DNA of 5,234 bases from Bacteroidia bacterium (lineage in GTDB: Bacteria > Bacteroidota > Bacteroidia > Bacteroidales > UBA12481): the NCBI GenBank assembly GCA_026391235.1, contig JAPLDV010000898.1:1-5234 (forward strand), written 5' to 3'. The notes under the pieces were generated by a model. It saw nothing but the letters and a program-made list of their open reading frames with translations. It did no database searches and was not told the origin of the DNA. This document shows positions 1-4,886 of the stretch, piece by piece. Numbering within the stretch: the stretch's first letter is position 1; each line of letters starts with the position of its first letter. Made by a program: the position numbers and the translations under genes.

Positions 1-87
1 TAAAAAATATATTACTACCGCATGTGTAAAACACTTAACTTAGTGGTATAAAACAAATTAAAATCCGACCTTGAAGATAAACCAGAT

Positions 88-92
88 AAGGA
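88..92 (+). promoter_or_regulatory. Ribosome binding site of the kelch gene
   Basis: AAGGA lies 8 nt upstream of the ATG at 101. It favours that ATG over the in-frame TTG at 71, whose ten extra residues would sit awkwardly in front of the signal peptide. Confidence 0.5.
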
Positions 93-100
93 AAACAAAA

Positions 101-1516
101 ATGAACCTAAACAAAAAAATAGTCGTGATGGCGGTTTTGATCAGTGCCATTCATGTGATCGATGGTTTCGGACAGCAGATCAAGGAAGACAAAGGTATAC
201 CGGTGGAAAAGGAGAACAACCAAAGGACAGGCTCCTGGAAGAAAATAACCCAAGCGCCGCTGGCAGTGCCACGGACCATCATCGGTACGGTGATCGTAGG
301 CAATAAGCTGGTAGTCTGGGGTGGGGAGGGGAAGGGCGATAAGCCGGTTAATGAAGGGGCGATATATGATATCGACAGGGATACCTGGAAAAAGATGAGT
401 GCAGCCCCTCTGGTAGGCGCGGAACACTTTACGATGCTGGCCTATGGAAAAAATCAAGTTATCATCTGGGGTGGGGAAAAGTATCCCTTTGGTGCTGTTT
501 ATGATGTGGACAAGGACGCTTGGAAGAAGATAGCCGAATCACCAATGAGTTTAGGGATGGAACCGTATACTTCAAAGATAGTGGGTAACAAATTGGTCGT
601 ATGGGGTATCGGGCAGTCCGGCCGGGAGAATCCGGTAGGAGGGGTATATGATATAGAGAAAGACCGTTGGACCATGATGCCGGATGCACCGATGCTGGCG
701 CTGGATGACTGGCCGGCATTTTTTTATCAGAACAAGTTCGTGGTGTGGGGAGGACGCCGGACCGAAAAAGATGACTGTCACGGAGCGATATATGATCTGG
801 AAAACAATACCTGGAAAAAGATGACCCCGGCTCCTTTAGAAATTGGTCCCACCAAAAATCCCAACGATATTTCAAAAGGGATACCAGCAGGCAGGAACTG
901 GGGTGGATCCGTTTTAGTCGGGAATAAGCTGGTTATTTGGAGCGGCTGCCCGGGACCGATTACCGCCCAGCCTTCCTTGAGTTTTTCTGACGGTGCGATT
1001 TACGATATCGACAGGGACAGTTGGGAAAAAATAGCGAAAGCGCCGATCGAGCCAAGATTTTACCCCAAGGCATACGCATGGGGAAACAAGGTGGTCATTT
1101 GGGGCGGGATAAATGGCAAATTCTGTTTTGACGGCGCCATTTATGACCTGGAAACAGATGCCTGGGAAAAAATACACGATGCGCCTGTGCAGGCCAAACA
1201 AGAGATTTATTCCTACGGCTTGTTTGGCTATAACCGGGCGGCACCTGAATTATGGGGGAACAAACTCATTGTCTGGGGCGGGCAGGAACAAATTGTATTT
1301 GGCGGGAAAGATGTCGTGGTGGGTGCGATTTATGACCTGGAAAAGAAAATTTGGGAGGTGATACCCCAGGCGCCGATAAAGGGCAGGGATTATCACGCTT
1401 CATTCATATATGGAAATAAACTGATAATCTGGGGCGGTCACGATGACGAGTCGGTTTGCTGTGACGGTGCGATATTTGAGCTGGACCATGGCGTAAATTT
1501 GCCGCCGGGGCAATGA
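101..1516 (+). CDS. Exported kelch-repeat beta-propeller protein
   Basis: 471 residues from ATG 101. Residues 1-26 look like a signal peptide: NLNKK, then a hydrophobic stretch (IVVMAVLISAIHVI), then GFGQQ with likely cleavage near the QQ. There is no lipobox Cys, so the mature protein should be periplasmic or secreted. The rest is kelch repeats of about 50 residues. A 'WGG' strand occurs at W73, W123, W168 (WGI), W216, W280 (WSG), W334, W392 and W444, and each is followed by a 'GAIYDxxxxxW' strand. The second Trp set is W46, W96, W141, W190, W238, W308, W355 and W418, typically followed by KKI..AP. The N-terminal W46 strand has no preceding GAIYD and the last repeat lacks its Trp strand, so the N-terminus probably closes the propeller. 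No catalytic domain or C-terminal sorting domain is visible. Kelch propellers bind proteins or sugars, and some (NanM) are sialate epimerases, but nothing here points to a particular ligand. The gene appears to stand alone. Confidence 0.88.
   Translation: MNLNKKIVVMAVLISAIHVIDGFGQQIKEDKGIPVEKENNQRTGSWKKITQAPLAVPRTIIGTVIVGNKLVVWGGEGKGDKPVNEGAIYDIDRDTWKKMSAAPLVGAEHFTMLAYGKNQVIIWGGEKYPFGAVYDVDKDAWKKIAESPMSLGMEPYTSKIVGNKLVVWGIGQSGRENPVGGVYDIEKDRWTMMPDAPMLALDDWPAFFYQNKFVVWGGRRTEKDDCHGAIYDLENNTWKKMTPAPLEIGPTKNPNDISKGIPAGRNWGGSVLVGNKLVIWSGCPGPITAQPSLSFSDGAIYDIDRDSWEKIAKAPIEPRFYPKAYAWGNKVVIWGGINGKFCFDGAIYDLETDAWEKIHDAPVQAKQEIYSYGLFGYNRAAPELWGNKLIVWGGQEQIVFGGKDVVVGAIYDLEKKIWEVIPQAPIKGRDYHASFIYGNKLIIWGGHDDESVCCDGAIFELDHGVNLPPGQ
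230..1486 (+). repeat. Tandem kelch repeat units within the CDS
   Basis: Eight in-frame units encode a 'W-x-K-I/M-x-x-A-P' strand, a 'GNK-hhhWGG' strand and a 'GAIYD' strand. Some units remain close in DNA: ATATCGACAGGGA occurs at 370-382 and again near 1005-1017 at equivalent places in two units. This suggests growth by internal duplication, although most units have diverged. Confidence 0.75.
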
Positions 1517-1880
1517 CCTGGGGAAAGGCACTAAATTGTATCTAAAGTCACCAAAATTCACAAGAGGGAAAAACAGCCATGTCACCCGGTACACGCCGCT
1601 TGAGTCTGACCAGTTACCGATGAGACATCAAACATTGATTGGTAATCATTCAGGGTTTCCTCATGCCCTCTCCAATTGCACAGGATCTCAGTCGATCCAT
1701 CGATGGAGGATTGAAGGCTGCGTCCTCTTATCAGTAATCCTTAAACCTGCCAATAATGTTTATGAAGCGTATGGCAGCTTTATAAAGGATCCTCTTTACA
1801 AATGGGCAAAAGAAACACCAGGTAGAAATAATTCTCGTATTAATTAAATAGGGTATCTTTATGCTTTAAAGTTTCAGAAG
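1517..1880. other. Intergenic stretch, no convincing gene
   Basis: This 364-bp stretch separates the kelch gene from the first HEPN gene. A 103-codon open frame from TTG 1536 to 1847 exists, but it has no recognisable motif, no ribosome site and unconvincing residue composition. The other frames are broken by stops. A perfect 12-bp palindrome, TCCATCGATGGA, lies at 1696-1707 without an obvious role. No terminator hairpin is seen after the kelch stop codon. It may be decayed coding DNA or plain spacer. Confidence 0.45.
1854..1861 (+). promoter_or_regulatory. Possible -7 promoter element for the first HEPN/MNT pair
   Basis: TATCTTTA matches the Bacteroidota -7 consensus TAnnTTTG at five of its six fixed bases and lies 19 nt before the HEPN start codon. 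No TTTG-type -33 box is found at the expected distance, so this is only a candidate. Confidence 0.25.
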
Positions 1881-2273
1881 ATGCCAATTCAGGATGATAG
1901 CAAAGCGTACAATGAATGGATTTTGCAGTCGGATTATGATTACGAAACTGCCGAAGCTATGTATTCTACTGCAAGGTATGTTTATACCGTTTTCATGTGC
2001 CATTTATGTATAGAAAAGGTAATTAAGTCACAATATGTAAAACGGCTCAATAACGTAGCCCCAAAAAGTCATAATCTGGTTTGGCTTGCTGAAGAAATTA
2101 AGATGGAATTTCCCGGGAATCTTTACAGGTTTGTGTTCCAGCTGAACGACGCCTCTTTACCAACACGATACCCACAGGAGCTGGCGGCTTCAATAAAATT
2201 CTACTCAAAGGAAATAACACTGGAGATTCTGAATAAAACAAAAGAACTACAGCAATGGATAAAAAATCAATAA
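1881..2273 (+). CDS. HEPN domain protein, toxin of a HEPN/MNT pair
   Basis: 130 residues spanning one all-helical HEPN domain of the Pfam PF05168 type. Visible family marks are an N-terminal helix 'WILQSDYDYETAEAMY' (13-28), the helix with 'CHLCIEKVIKS' (40-50; the family norm is close to FxAQQAxEKxLKA), 'KSHNLVWL' (62-69; family 'tHdL..L') and 'TRYPQEL' (95-101; family 'tRYPd'). The second helix carries CHLC in place of the usual AQQA. Members of HEPN/MNT pairs are RNases restrained by the partner nucleotidyltransferase. The R-x4-x-Y motif of HepT is not obvious here, so catalytic activity cannot be confirmed from sequence. ATG 1881 has no clear Shine-Dalgarno, which is normal for Bacteroidota. 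The 3' end overlaps the MNT gene by 19 bp, implying co-expression and translational coupling. The length is normal for the family and the gene appears intact. Confidence 0.85.
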   Translation: MPIQDDSKAYNEWILQSDYDYETAEAMYSTARYVYTVFMCHLCIEKVIKSQYVKRLNNVAPKSHNLVWLAEEIKMEFPGNLYRFVFQLNDASLPTRYPQELAASIKFYSKEITLEILNKTKELQQWIKNQ

Positions 2274-2569
2274 CAGCCATTATCACCTTTCTTAAAGATG
2301 AGTTTCAACAAAAGGGAGTTGATTTGCGTGGTATTGCTCTTTTTGGCTCACAGCTAACCGGGTCATCAAATCCTGGCAGTGATATTGATTTAATCATTGT
2401 TTCAGATACTTTTCAAAATAAAAACATATTTGAACGTTCAGATATTACGATGGATGTGGAGATAAAAGCTTTAAAAAAGTTCCATTTACCTATGGACATT
2501 CTAAAAATGACAGATGAAGAGTTTAATCAGAGTCTACAGAATAAAAGATTCTATGCTCAGCTGATCTGA
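2255..2569 (+). CDS. MNT-type minimal nucleotidyltransferase, antitoxin partner
   Basis: 104 residues, a minimal DNA-polymerase-beta-like nucleotidyltransferase. The signature 'FGSQLTGSSNPGSDIDLII' runs from 30 to 48: G31-S32 form the nucleotide-binding turn, and D43 and D45 are the metal-binding pair. D81 in 'LPMDILKMTDEEF' fits the third acidic residue and its following strand. In characterised HEPN/MNT modules the MNT protein neutralises the HEPN RNase, in the MntA/HepT case by transferring AMP to it. With the catalytic residues present, such chemistry is possible here but not shown. ATG 2255 lies inside the HEPN gene. The MNT gene is second in this pair, opposite to the order at 3807-3051. 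The gene is intact and of normal length. Confidence 0.87.
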   Translation: MDKKSITAIITFLKDEFQQKGVDLRGIALFGSQLTGSSNPGSDIDLIIVSDTFQNKNIFERSDITMDVEIKALKKFHLPMDILKMTDEEFNQSLQNKRFYAQLI

Positions 2570-2584
2570 TAATGAGATCAAAAC

Positions 2585-2610
2585 GGCAGCCTATTCCCGT
2601 TCAGGCTGTT
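2585..2610. other. Short hairpin downstream of the first HEPN/MNT pair
   Basis: CAGCCT (2587-2592) and AGGCTG (2603-2608) are inverted around a 10-nt loop, and flanking GG and TT add two G-U pairs in RNA. It begins 16 nt after the MNT stop codon, where a terminator would be expected, but no T-run follows on the plus strand. It is at best a weak transcript-end structure. Confidence 0.3.
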
Positions 2611-2714
2611 AATAACGACCCAAAAAAATAAAACTAACCCAGTGGGAACGCTGGTGTCGTCCGGCCGGTATCCCTAATAAAACTCCTACCCTTCTACCCT
2701 CCTCTCTGAATAGA

Positions 2715-2960
2715 ATGAAAGCGATTGACATAAATACAACACTCATTGATGGTTACCTGCGGTTGCTGGATAATCTTAGTTCGACCAGCAAACTTGACCT
2801 CATTTCCAAACTCACTCTTTCTGTTAAAACTGATATTACGGACAGGAAAAAGTATTTCTATAAGGCATTCGGGGCCTGGGATTCAAAACAAACTGCTGAC
2901 GAAATTATCCATGATGTCAGAAACAGCAGAATTTTGAAACCACAAATTGAATCGTTTTGA
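2715..2960 (+). CDS. VapB-like antitoxin of a PIN-domain toxin pair
   Basis: 81 residues. The layout matches small antitoxins that precede PIN-domain toxins in Bacteroidota and cyanobacteria: an N-terminal part ending in a helix 'SKLDLISKLTLSVK' (25-38), then a conserved C-terminal module 'FYKAFGAWDSKQTADEII' (48-65) and 'RNSRILKPQIESF' (69-81). In such pairs the N-terminal half usually binds the operator DNA and the C-terminal half wraps the toxin. The family assignment is from motif memory. ATG 2715 follows a pyrimidine-rich leader with no Shine-Dalgarno. The stop codon overlaps the TTG start of the next reading frame (TTGA), the usual antitoxin-toxin coupling, but that toxin frame is only 21 codons long. 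The antitoxin itself looks intact. Confidence 0.7.
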   Translation: MKAIDINTTLIDGYLRLLDNLSSTSKLDLISKLTLSVKTDITDRKKYFYKAFGAWDSKQTADEIIHDVRNSRILKPQIESF

Positions 2961-3022
2961 AAAAATATCTCGCCCATTTCAAGCATTTAAAAAGTATCGT
3001 TTTGGAAGACTGGACAAAGTAA
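2957..3022 (+). pseudogene. Remnant of a PIN-domain (VapC-type) toxin, internally deleted
   Basis: A 21-codon frame starts at TTG 2957, overlapping the antitoxin stop as TTGA, and ends at TAA 3020-3022. Its first five residues, (M/L)KKYL, resemble the start of PIN toxins of this class (M-K-K-Y-L followed by LDTN). Its last part, 'HFKHLKSIVLEDWTK', resembles their C-terminus ('NTKHF..h..l.lENW'). Everything between is absent, including the DTN aspartate and the other acidic active-site residues. Both ends remain in one frame. The simplest reading is an internal deletion of about 110 codons, given a usual toxin length near 130. No toxin activity is possible. Support is from short motifs only, so the N-terminal match in particular could be chance. 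Confidence 0.6.
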
Positions 3023-3050
3023 TGTCATAGTTTCCGATCAAATGATTGTT

Positions 3051-3458
3051 TTACCGTTTCTCATTATTATCCCTGCAAATGGACTCCGCCTCTTTACGGA
3101 TCGTACGTGCGAGATTAAAGAATCCGGTGGATTCAGCCACAGTCGGCTTTCCGTCCGGTAGTAATCCCATCTCGCCCGGATATCTGGAATCGATGTAAAG
3201 CTGAACCAACAAAATCAAAGAATCCAATTCAATTCTTGATGGGAAAATATGCCTCACCTGGTTAAATAAAGTTTCCAGGGAGTGAGTCTTGATAAATCCC
3301 AGTTCAAATTCCTCGACGATAGCCTTGAATGACTTCTCATTAGCCTGCTGGGCATGAAAAGCAGAGAGATGAGTCAGGTTCTCAATGGTGGCAATTTCCT
3401 CAATGAGGAGCAGATCACCTTCCGCACTGACCAGCCAGTCCTTAACTTTTTTTTTCAT
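3051..3458 (-). CDS. HEPN domain protein, toxin of the second HEPN/MNT pair
   Basis: 135 residues from the ATG whose first base is 3458. The upstream in-frame TTG-type extension to 3545 lies inside the MNT gene and is not needed. The HEPN (PF05168) marks are clearer than in the first pair: 'WLVSAEGDLLLIEEI' (8-22), 'FHAQQANEKSFKAIV' (34-48), 'KTHSLETLF' (57-65) and 'DSRYPGEMGLLPDGKPT' (90-106), followed by a long C-terminal helix. It probably acts as the RNase component restrained by the adjacent MNT protein. The R-x4-x-Y motif of HepT is not evident, so the active site is uncertain. A good Shine-Dalgarno (GGGAAGG) precedes the start. The gene overlaps the upstream MNT gene by 17 bp, and the overlap contains an A9 tract. 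It appears intact, converges on the PIN-toxin remnant, and is separated from it by only 28 bp. Confidence 0.87.
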   Translation of the reverse strand: MKKKVKDWLVSAEGDLLLIEEIATIENLTHLSAFHAQQANEKSFKAIVEEFELGFIKTHSLETLFNQVRHIFPSRIELDSLILLVQLYIDSRYPGEMGLLPDGKPTVAESTGFFNLARTIRKEAESICRDNNEKR

Positions 3459-3807
3459 AAAGGACCTTCCCTTTTGAGAGGAGTTCGCGTGCAAAGAGGC
3501 TGTCAATCTCGATGAATTTCTGGTGCATCGGTTTGGTATGAACAATCAGGTCCACCGGAAACTCCTTCTTTATAGCCGAAATTGCCTTTGAGATTTTCAA
3601 GTAGATTTTACTTTTTTCGGAGAAGCTGGCGGGAATGATATCATCGCCGGTTACAACCAGAATATCCAGATCGCTGTTGGTATTCGGTTCCCCGTAAGCG
3701 TATGAACCGAAAAGAATGATCTTCTCAGGCTGAGTTGCCAGGAGTTTATCGACTAATAGCGGTATGTATCTGGTACCAATCAAAATCCGGGTAATTATTA
3801 AGTTCAA
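3442..3807 (-). CDS. MNT-type minimal nucleotidyltransferase, second HEPN/MNT pair
   Basis: 121 residues. The nucleotidyltransferase signature is textbook: 'PEKIILFGSYAYGEPNTNSD' at 27-46, then LDILVV. G34-S35 form the nucleotide-binding turn and D46 and D48 the metal-binding pair. D86 in 'FPVDLIVHTKP' is the likely third acid. The start is a TTG at 3807; upstream the frame is closed by a stop at 3814-3816. A second TTG at 3783 (residue 9) would also leave the whole domain. No ATG is available before the motif. A perfect TAnnTTTG box 15 nt upstream supports a start in this area with a very short leader. It is the first gene of its operon, followed by HEPN with a 17-bp overlap. It probably neutralises the HEPN partner, possibly by nucleotide transfer. 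It shares the family motif with the MNT protein at 2255-2569 but little sequence outside it, so the two pairs do not look like a recent duplication. Confidence 0.88.
   Translation of the reverse strand: MNLIITRILIGTRYIPLLVDKLLATQPEKIILFGSYAYGEPNTNSDLDILVVTGDDIIPASFSEKSKIYLKISKAISAIKKEFPVDLIVHTKPMHQKFIEIDSLFARELLSKGKVLYEKKS
3465..3471 (-). promoter_or_regulatory. Ribosome binding site of the second HEPN gene
   Basis: On the minus strand GGGAAGG lies 6 nt upstream of the ATG at 3458. It decides this start, and it sits inside the MNT coding sequence, allowing independent initiation of HEPN translation. Confidence 0.55.
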
Positions 3808-3821
3808 CGAGCATCACACTA

Positions 3822-3829
3822 CAAAGGTA
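3822..3829 (-). promoter_or_regulatory. Bacteroidota-type -7 promoter box for the second MNT/HEPN operon
   Basis: On the minus strand TACCTTTG matches TAnnTTTG exactly and ends 15 nt before the TTG start at 3807. A TTTG -33 box is not seen at the usual spacing. A short inverted repeat (AAGGT at 3824-3828, ACCTT at 3836-3840) overlaps the box and could be an operator, though 5-bp arms are weak evidence. Confidence 0.4.
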
Positions 3830-3886
3830 AGAAAAACCTTAACTTAGGGGTAGCAGAATTTACCTCGACATTCCATGAAAAGGCGG

Positions 3887-3924
3887 CTGGTTTGCTGAAC
3901 CACCTCATATTTTTCACAAACCAG
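3887..3924 (-). terminator. Possible terminator-like hairpin on the minus strand
   Basis: CTGGTTTG (3887-3894) and CAAACCAG (3917-3924) form a perfect 8-bp inverted repeat around a 22-nt loop. Read on the minus strand it spans the stop codon of the short remnant frame ending at 3914 and is followed by CCGCCTTTT. The T-run is short and the loop long, so termination strength would be modest. Confidence 0.25.
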
Positions 3925-4000
3925 ACTGGGCGTCGAGCAATGCTCTGATTTTATTTAACCTTTTGGGATATTCGATGCGAGAACGTGCAAACTTACCATC
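3914..4000 (-). pseudogene. C-terminal remnant of an unidentified minus-strand gene
   Basis: On the minus strand a frame reads 'DGKFARSRIEYPKRLNKIRA' then LLDAQSGL and stops at 3914-3916, just before a terminator-like hairpin. The charged, helical residue pattern looks like the end of a real protein. The frame stays open further upstream, but from about 4003 it is simply antisense to the PIN-domain protein, so the genuine part probably stops at that boundary. I do not recognise the family. A chance open frame is possible. Confidence 0.25.
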
Positions 4001-4320
4001 CCGGTCGATTAGAATATAAGCTAAAACGGATTTCAAAACTCTCAGATAAACAACTTCAGGAATCTCTGTTCCGGCTACTTACCAAAATTCATTTTGTTAA
4101 TGAAGAACTGATACCAGAAAGAATCTGGTTAAAGGCTGAGAAACTTACGAGGGATATTGACATTGATGATCTTGATTTTGTTGCACTCACCGACTATCTG
4201 AAGGGAATGTTGTGGACCGGCGATCAAGAACTTTATGACGGATTAAAGAATGGAGGATTTAAGAAAGTGGTTAATACCCAAGACCTTTTAAGGTTAAGAG
4301 CCCTGTTATCAAAAAAATAG
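3985..4320 (+). CDS. PIN-domain protein lacking its N-terminus (probable pseudogene)
   Basis: 111 codons from GTG 3985; the frame is open from 3949, but no good start or ribosome site exists. Residues 9-105 read like the C-terminal two-thirds of a PIN-domain nuclease of about 140-150 residues: 'LKRISKLSDKQLQESLFRLL' (13-32), 'NEELIPERIWLKAEKL' (39-54), then 'DIDIDDLDFVAL' (57-68) with the usual acidic cluster before FVAL, and 'LWTGDQELYDGLKNGGFKKV' (76-95) with D80 as a late acidic residue and an alternating C-terminal strand. The N-terminal strand with the DTN aspartate, essential for metal-dependent RNA cleavage, is missing, and residues 1-7 (MQTYHPG) do not fit the family. The product is therefore probably inactive or not made. 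No antitoxin gene is found directly upstream. The boundary coincides with a minus-strand gene remnant, pointing to a rearrangement. Confidence 0.65.
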   Translation: MQTYHPGRLEYKLKRISKLSDKQLQESLFRLLTKIHFVNEELIPERIWLKAEKLTRDIDIDDLDFVALTDYLKGMLWTGDQELYDGLKNGGFKKVVNTQDLLRLRALLSKK

Positions 4321-4356
4321 GCAGGGATTTATCAGATAAAATAGGCTGGCCTCGGC

Positions 4357-4393
4357 TGCAGGCTGAATTACCCCACTTCAAAATCAGCCTGCA
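4357..4393. repeat. Perfect 10-bp inverted repeat
   Basis: TGCAGGCTGA (4357-4366) and TCAGCCTGCA (4384-4393) are exact reverse complements around a 17-nt spacer. Neither strand has a following T-run, so it is not an ordinary terminator. It sits between the PIN-domain frame and the broken ATPase gene. A plus-strand frame (from 4275) passes through it, encoding 'LQAELPHFKISLQK' before a stop at 4398-4400, but this has no start codon of its own outside the PIN gene. It could be a dispersed intergenic palindrome or the end of a mobile element. Confidence 0.5.
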
Positions 4394-4403
4394 AAAGTAG
4401 AAG

Positions 4404-4886
4404 ATGCAAATCCTTGTGCCGTATTTGTTACTTGACAATGTGGACTTTATGATGATATTCAAGTGAACCTGGAGAGTTTCCGAACGACAGTTTGTGCACC
4501 GTGATGGCAATACCATTACACTCAAGGAATACAGCAGCAGATTAATACAGGTGTTCGACAAGAATGCATCCATAGCGTTGTGCTTCTACTTTGCCAGCCT
4601 GTTCCGGGATATAATCATCCGCAAGTTTAACTTCTTCCCGATTCTCAATTTATTCGGTCCAAAAGGTGCCGGCAAAACGGAACTTGCTGTCAGCATCATG
4701 AGTTTCTTTGGAAAATTCGGTAAAGGACCCAATATCAACAATACCAGTAAGGCCGCCCAGGCTGATCATGTTTCCCAACTCAGTAATGCCTGCACTCATA
4801 TCGATGAAGATAAAAACAGCATCGATGTCGACAAGATCGAATTCCTGAAAGGGATGTGGGATGGCTCAGCCGCTCCGCCAGCATAG
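4404..4886 (+). pseudogene. Broken P-loop ATPase gene of mobile-element helicase/primase type
   Basis: The longest piece is frame-open from 4467, with a GTG at 4494, and has 130 residues from that GTG. It shows 'FPILNLFGPKGAGKTE' (48-63) with a Walker A motif at 55-62, and 'ACTHIDEDKNSID' (99-111) with D104-E105 as a likely Walker B, then 'KIEFLKGMWDG'. This combination resembles large DNA-replication ATPases in Bacteroides phages and integrative elements. The homology seems to extend upstream in two other frames: 'DDIQVNLESFRTTV' (4451-4492) and 'LLLDNVDF' (about 4425-4448, following ATG 4404). That implies shifts near 4449 and 4493. Downstream the similarity ends at 'WDG' (about 4864), followed by a stop at 4884-4886, whereas such proteins are several times longer. 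The gene is missing its N-terminal domains, its ATPase C-terminal half and a continuous frame, and cannot be functional. Family assignment is from motif memory. Confidence 0.65.

Noticed and set aside
462..1201. Several long minus-strand open frames opposite the kelch gene
   Set aside because: Shadows of the repetitive, GC-richer kelch coding sequence; no motif or start signal.
1675..1735. Frame reading 'MPSPIAQDLSRSID', loosely like an IS630-type transposase start
   Set aside because: Only a few positions fit, the frame stops soon after, and no terminal repeats are visible.
1536..1847. 103-codon open frame from a TTG between the kelch and HEPN genes
   Set aside because: No motif, no ribosome site, weak start codon and unconvincing composition; treated as a chance frame or decayed DNA.
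2641..2710. GC-rich segment with CCGGCCGG and a near repeat of CTACCCT, considered as a REP-type element
   Set aside because: No second copy and no long palindrome within the window.
3459..3545. 29-residue N-terminal extension of the second HEPN protein
   Set aside because: It lies wholly inside the MNT coding region, while ATG 3458 has a good Shine-Dalgarno and begins exactly at the family's first helix.
3991..4083. Thioredoxin-like 'AYILIDRDGK' on the minus strand, extending the 3914-4000 remnant
   Set aside because: Most of this lies antisense to clear PIN-domain sequence, so the resemblance is more likely accidental.
4271..4573. 100-codon minus-strand open frame
   Set aside because: It runs antisense through the PIN 3' end, the inverted repeat and the ATPase fragment, with no family features.
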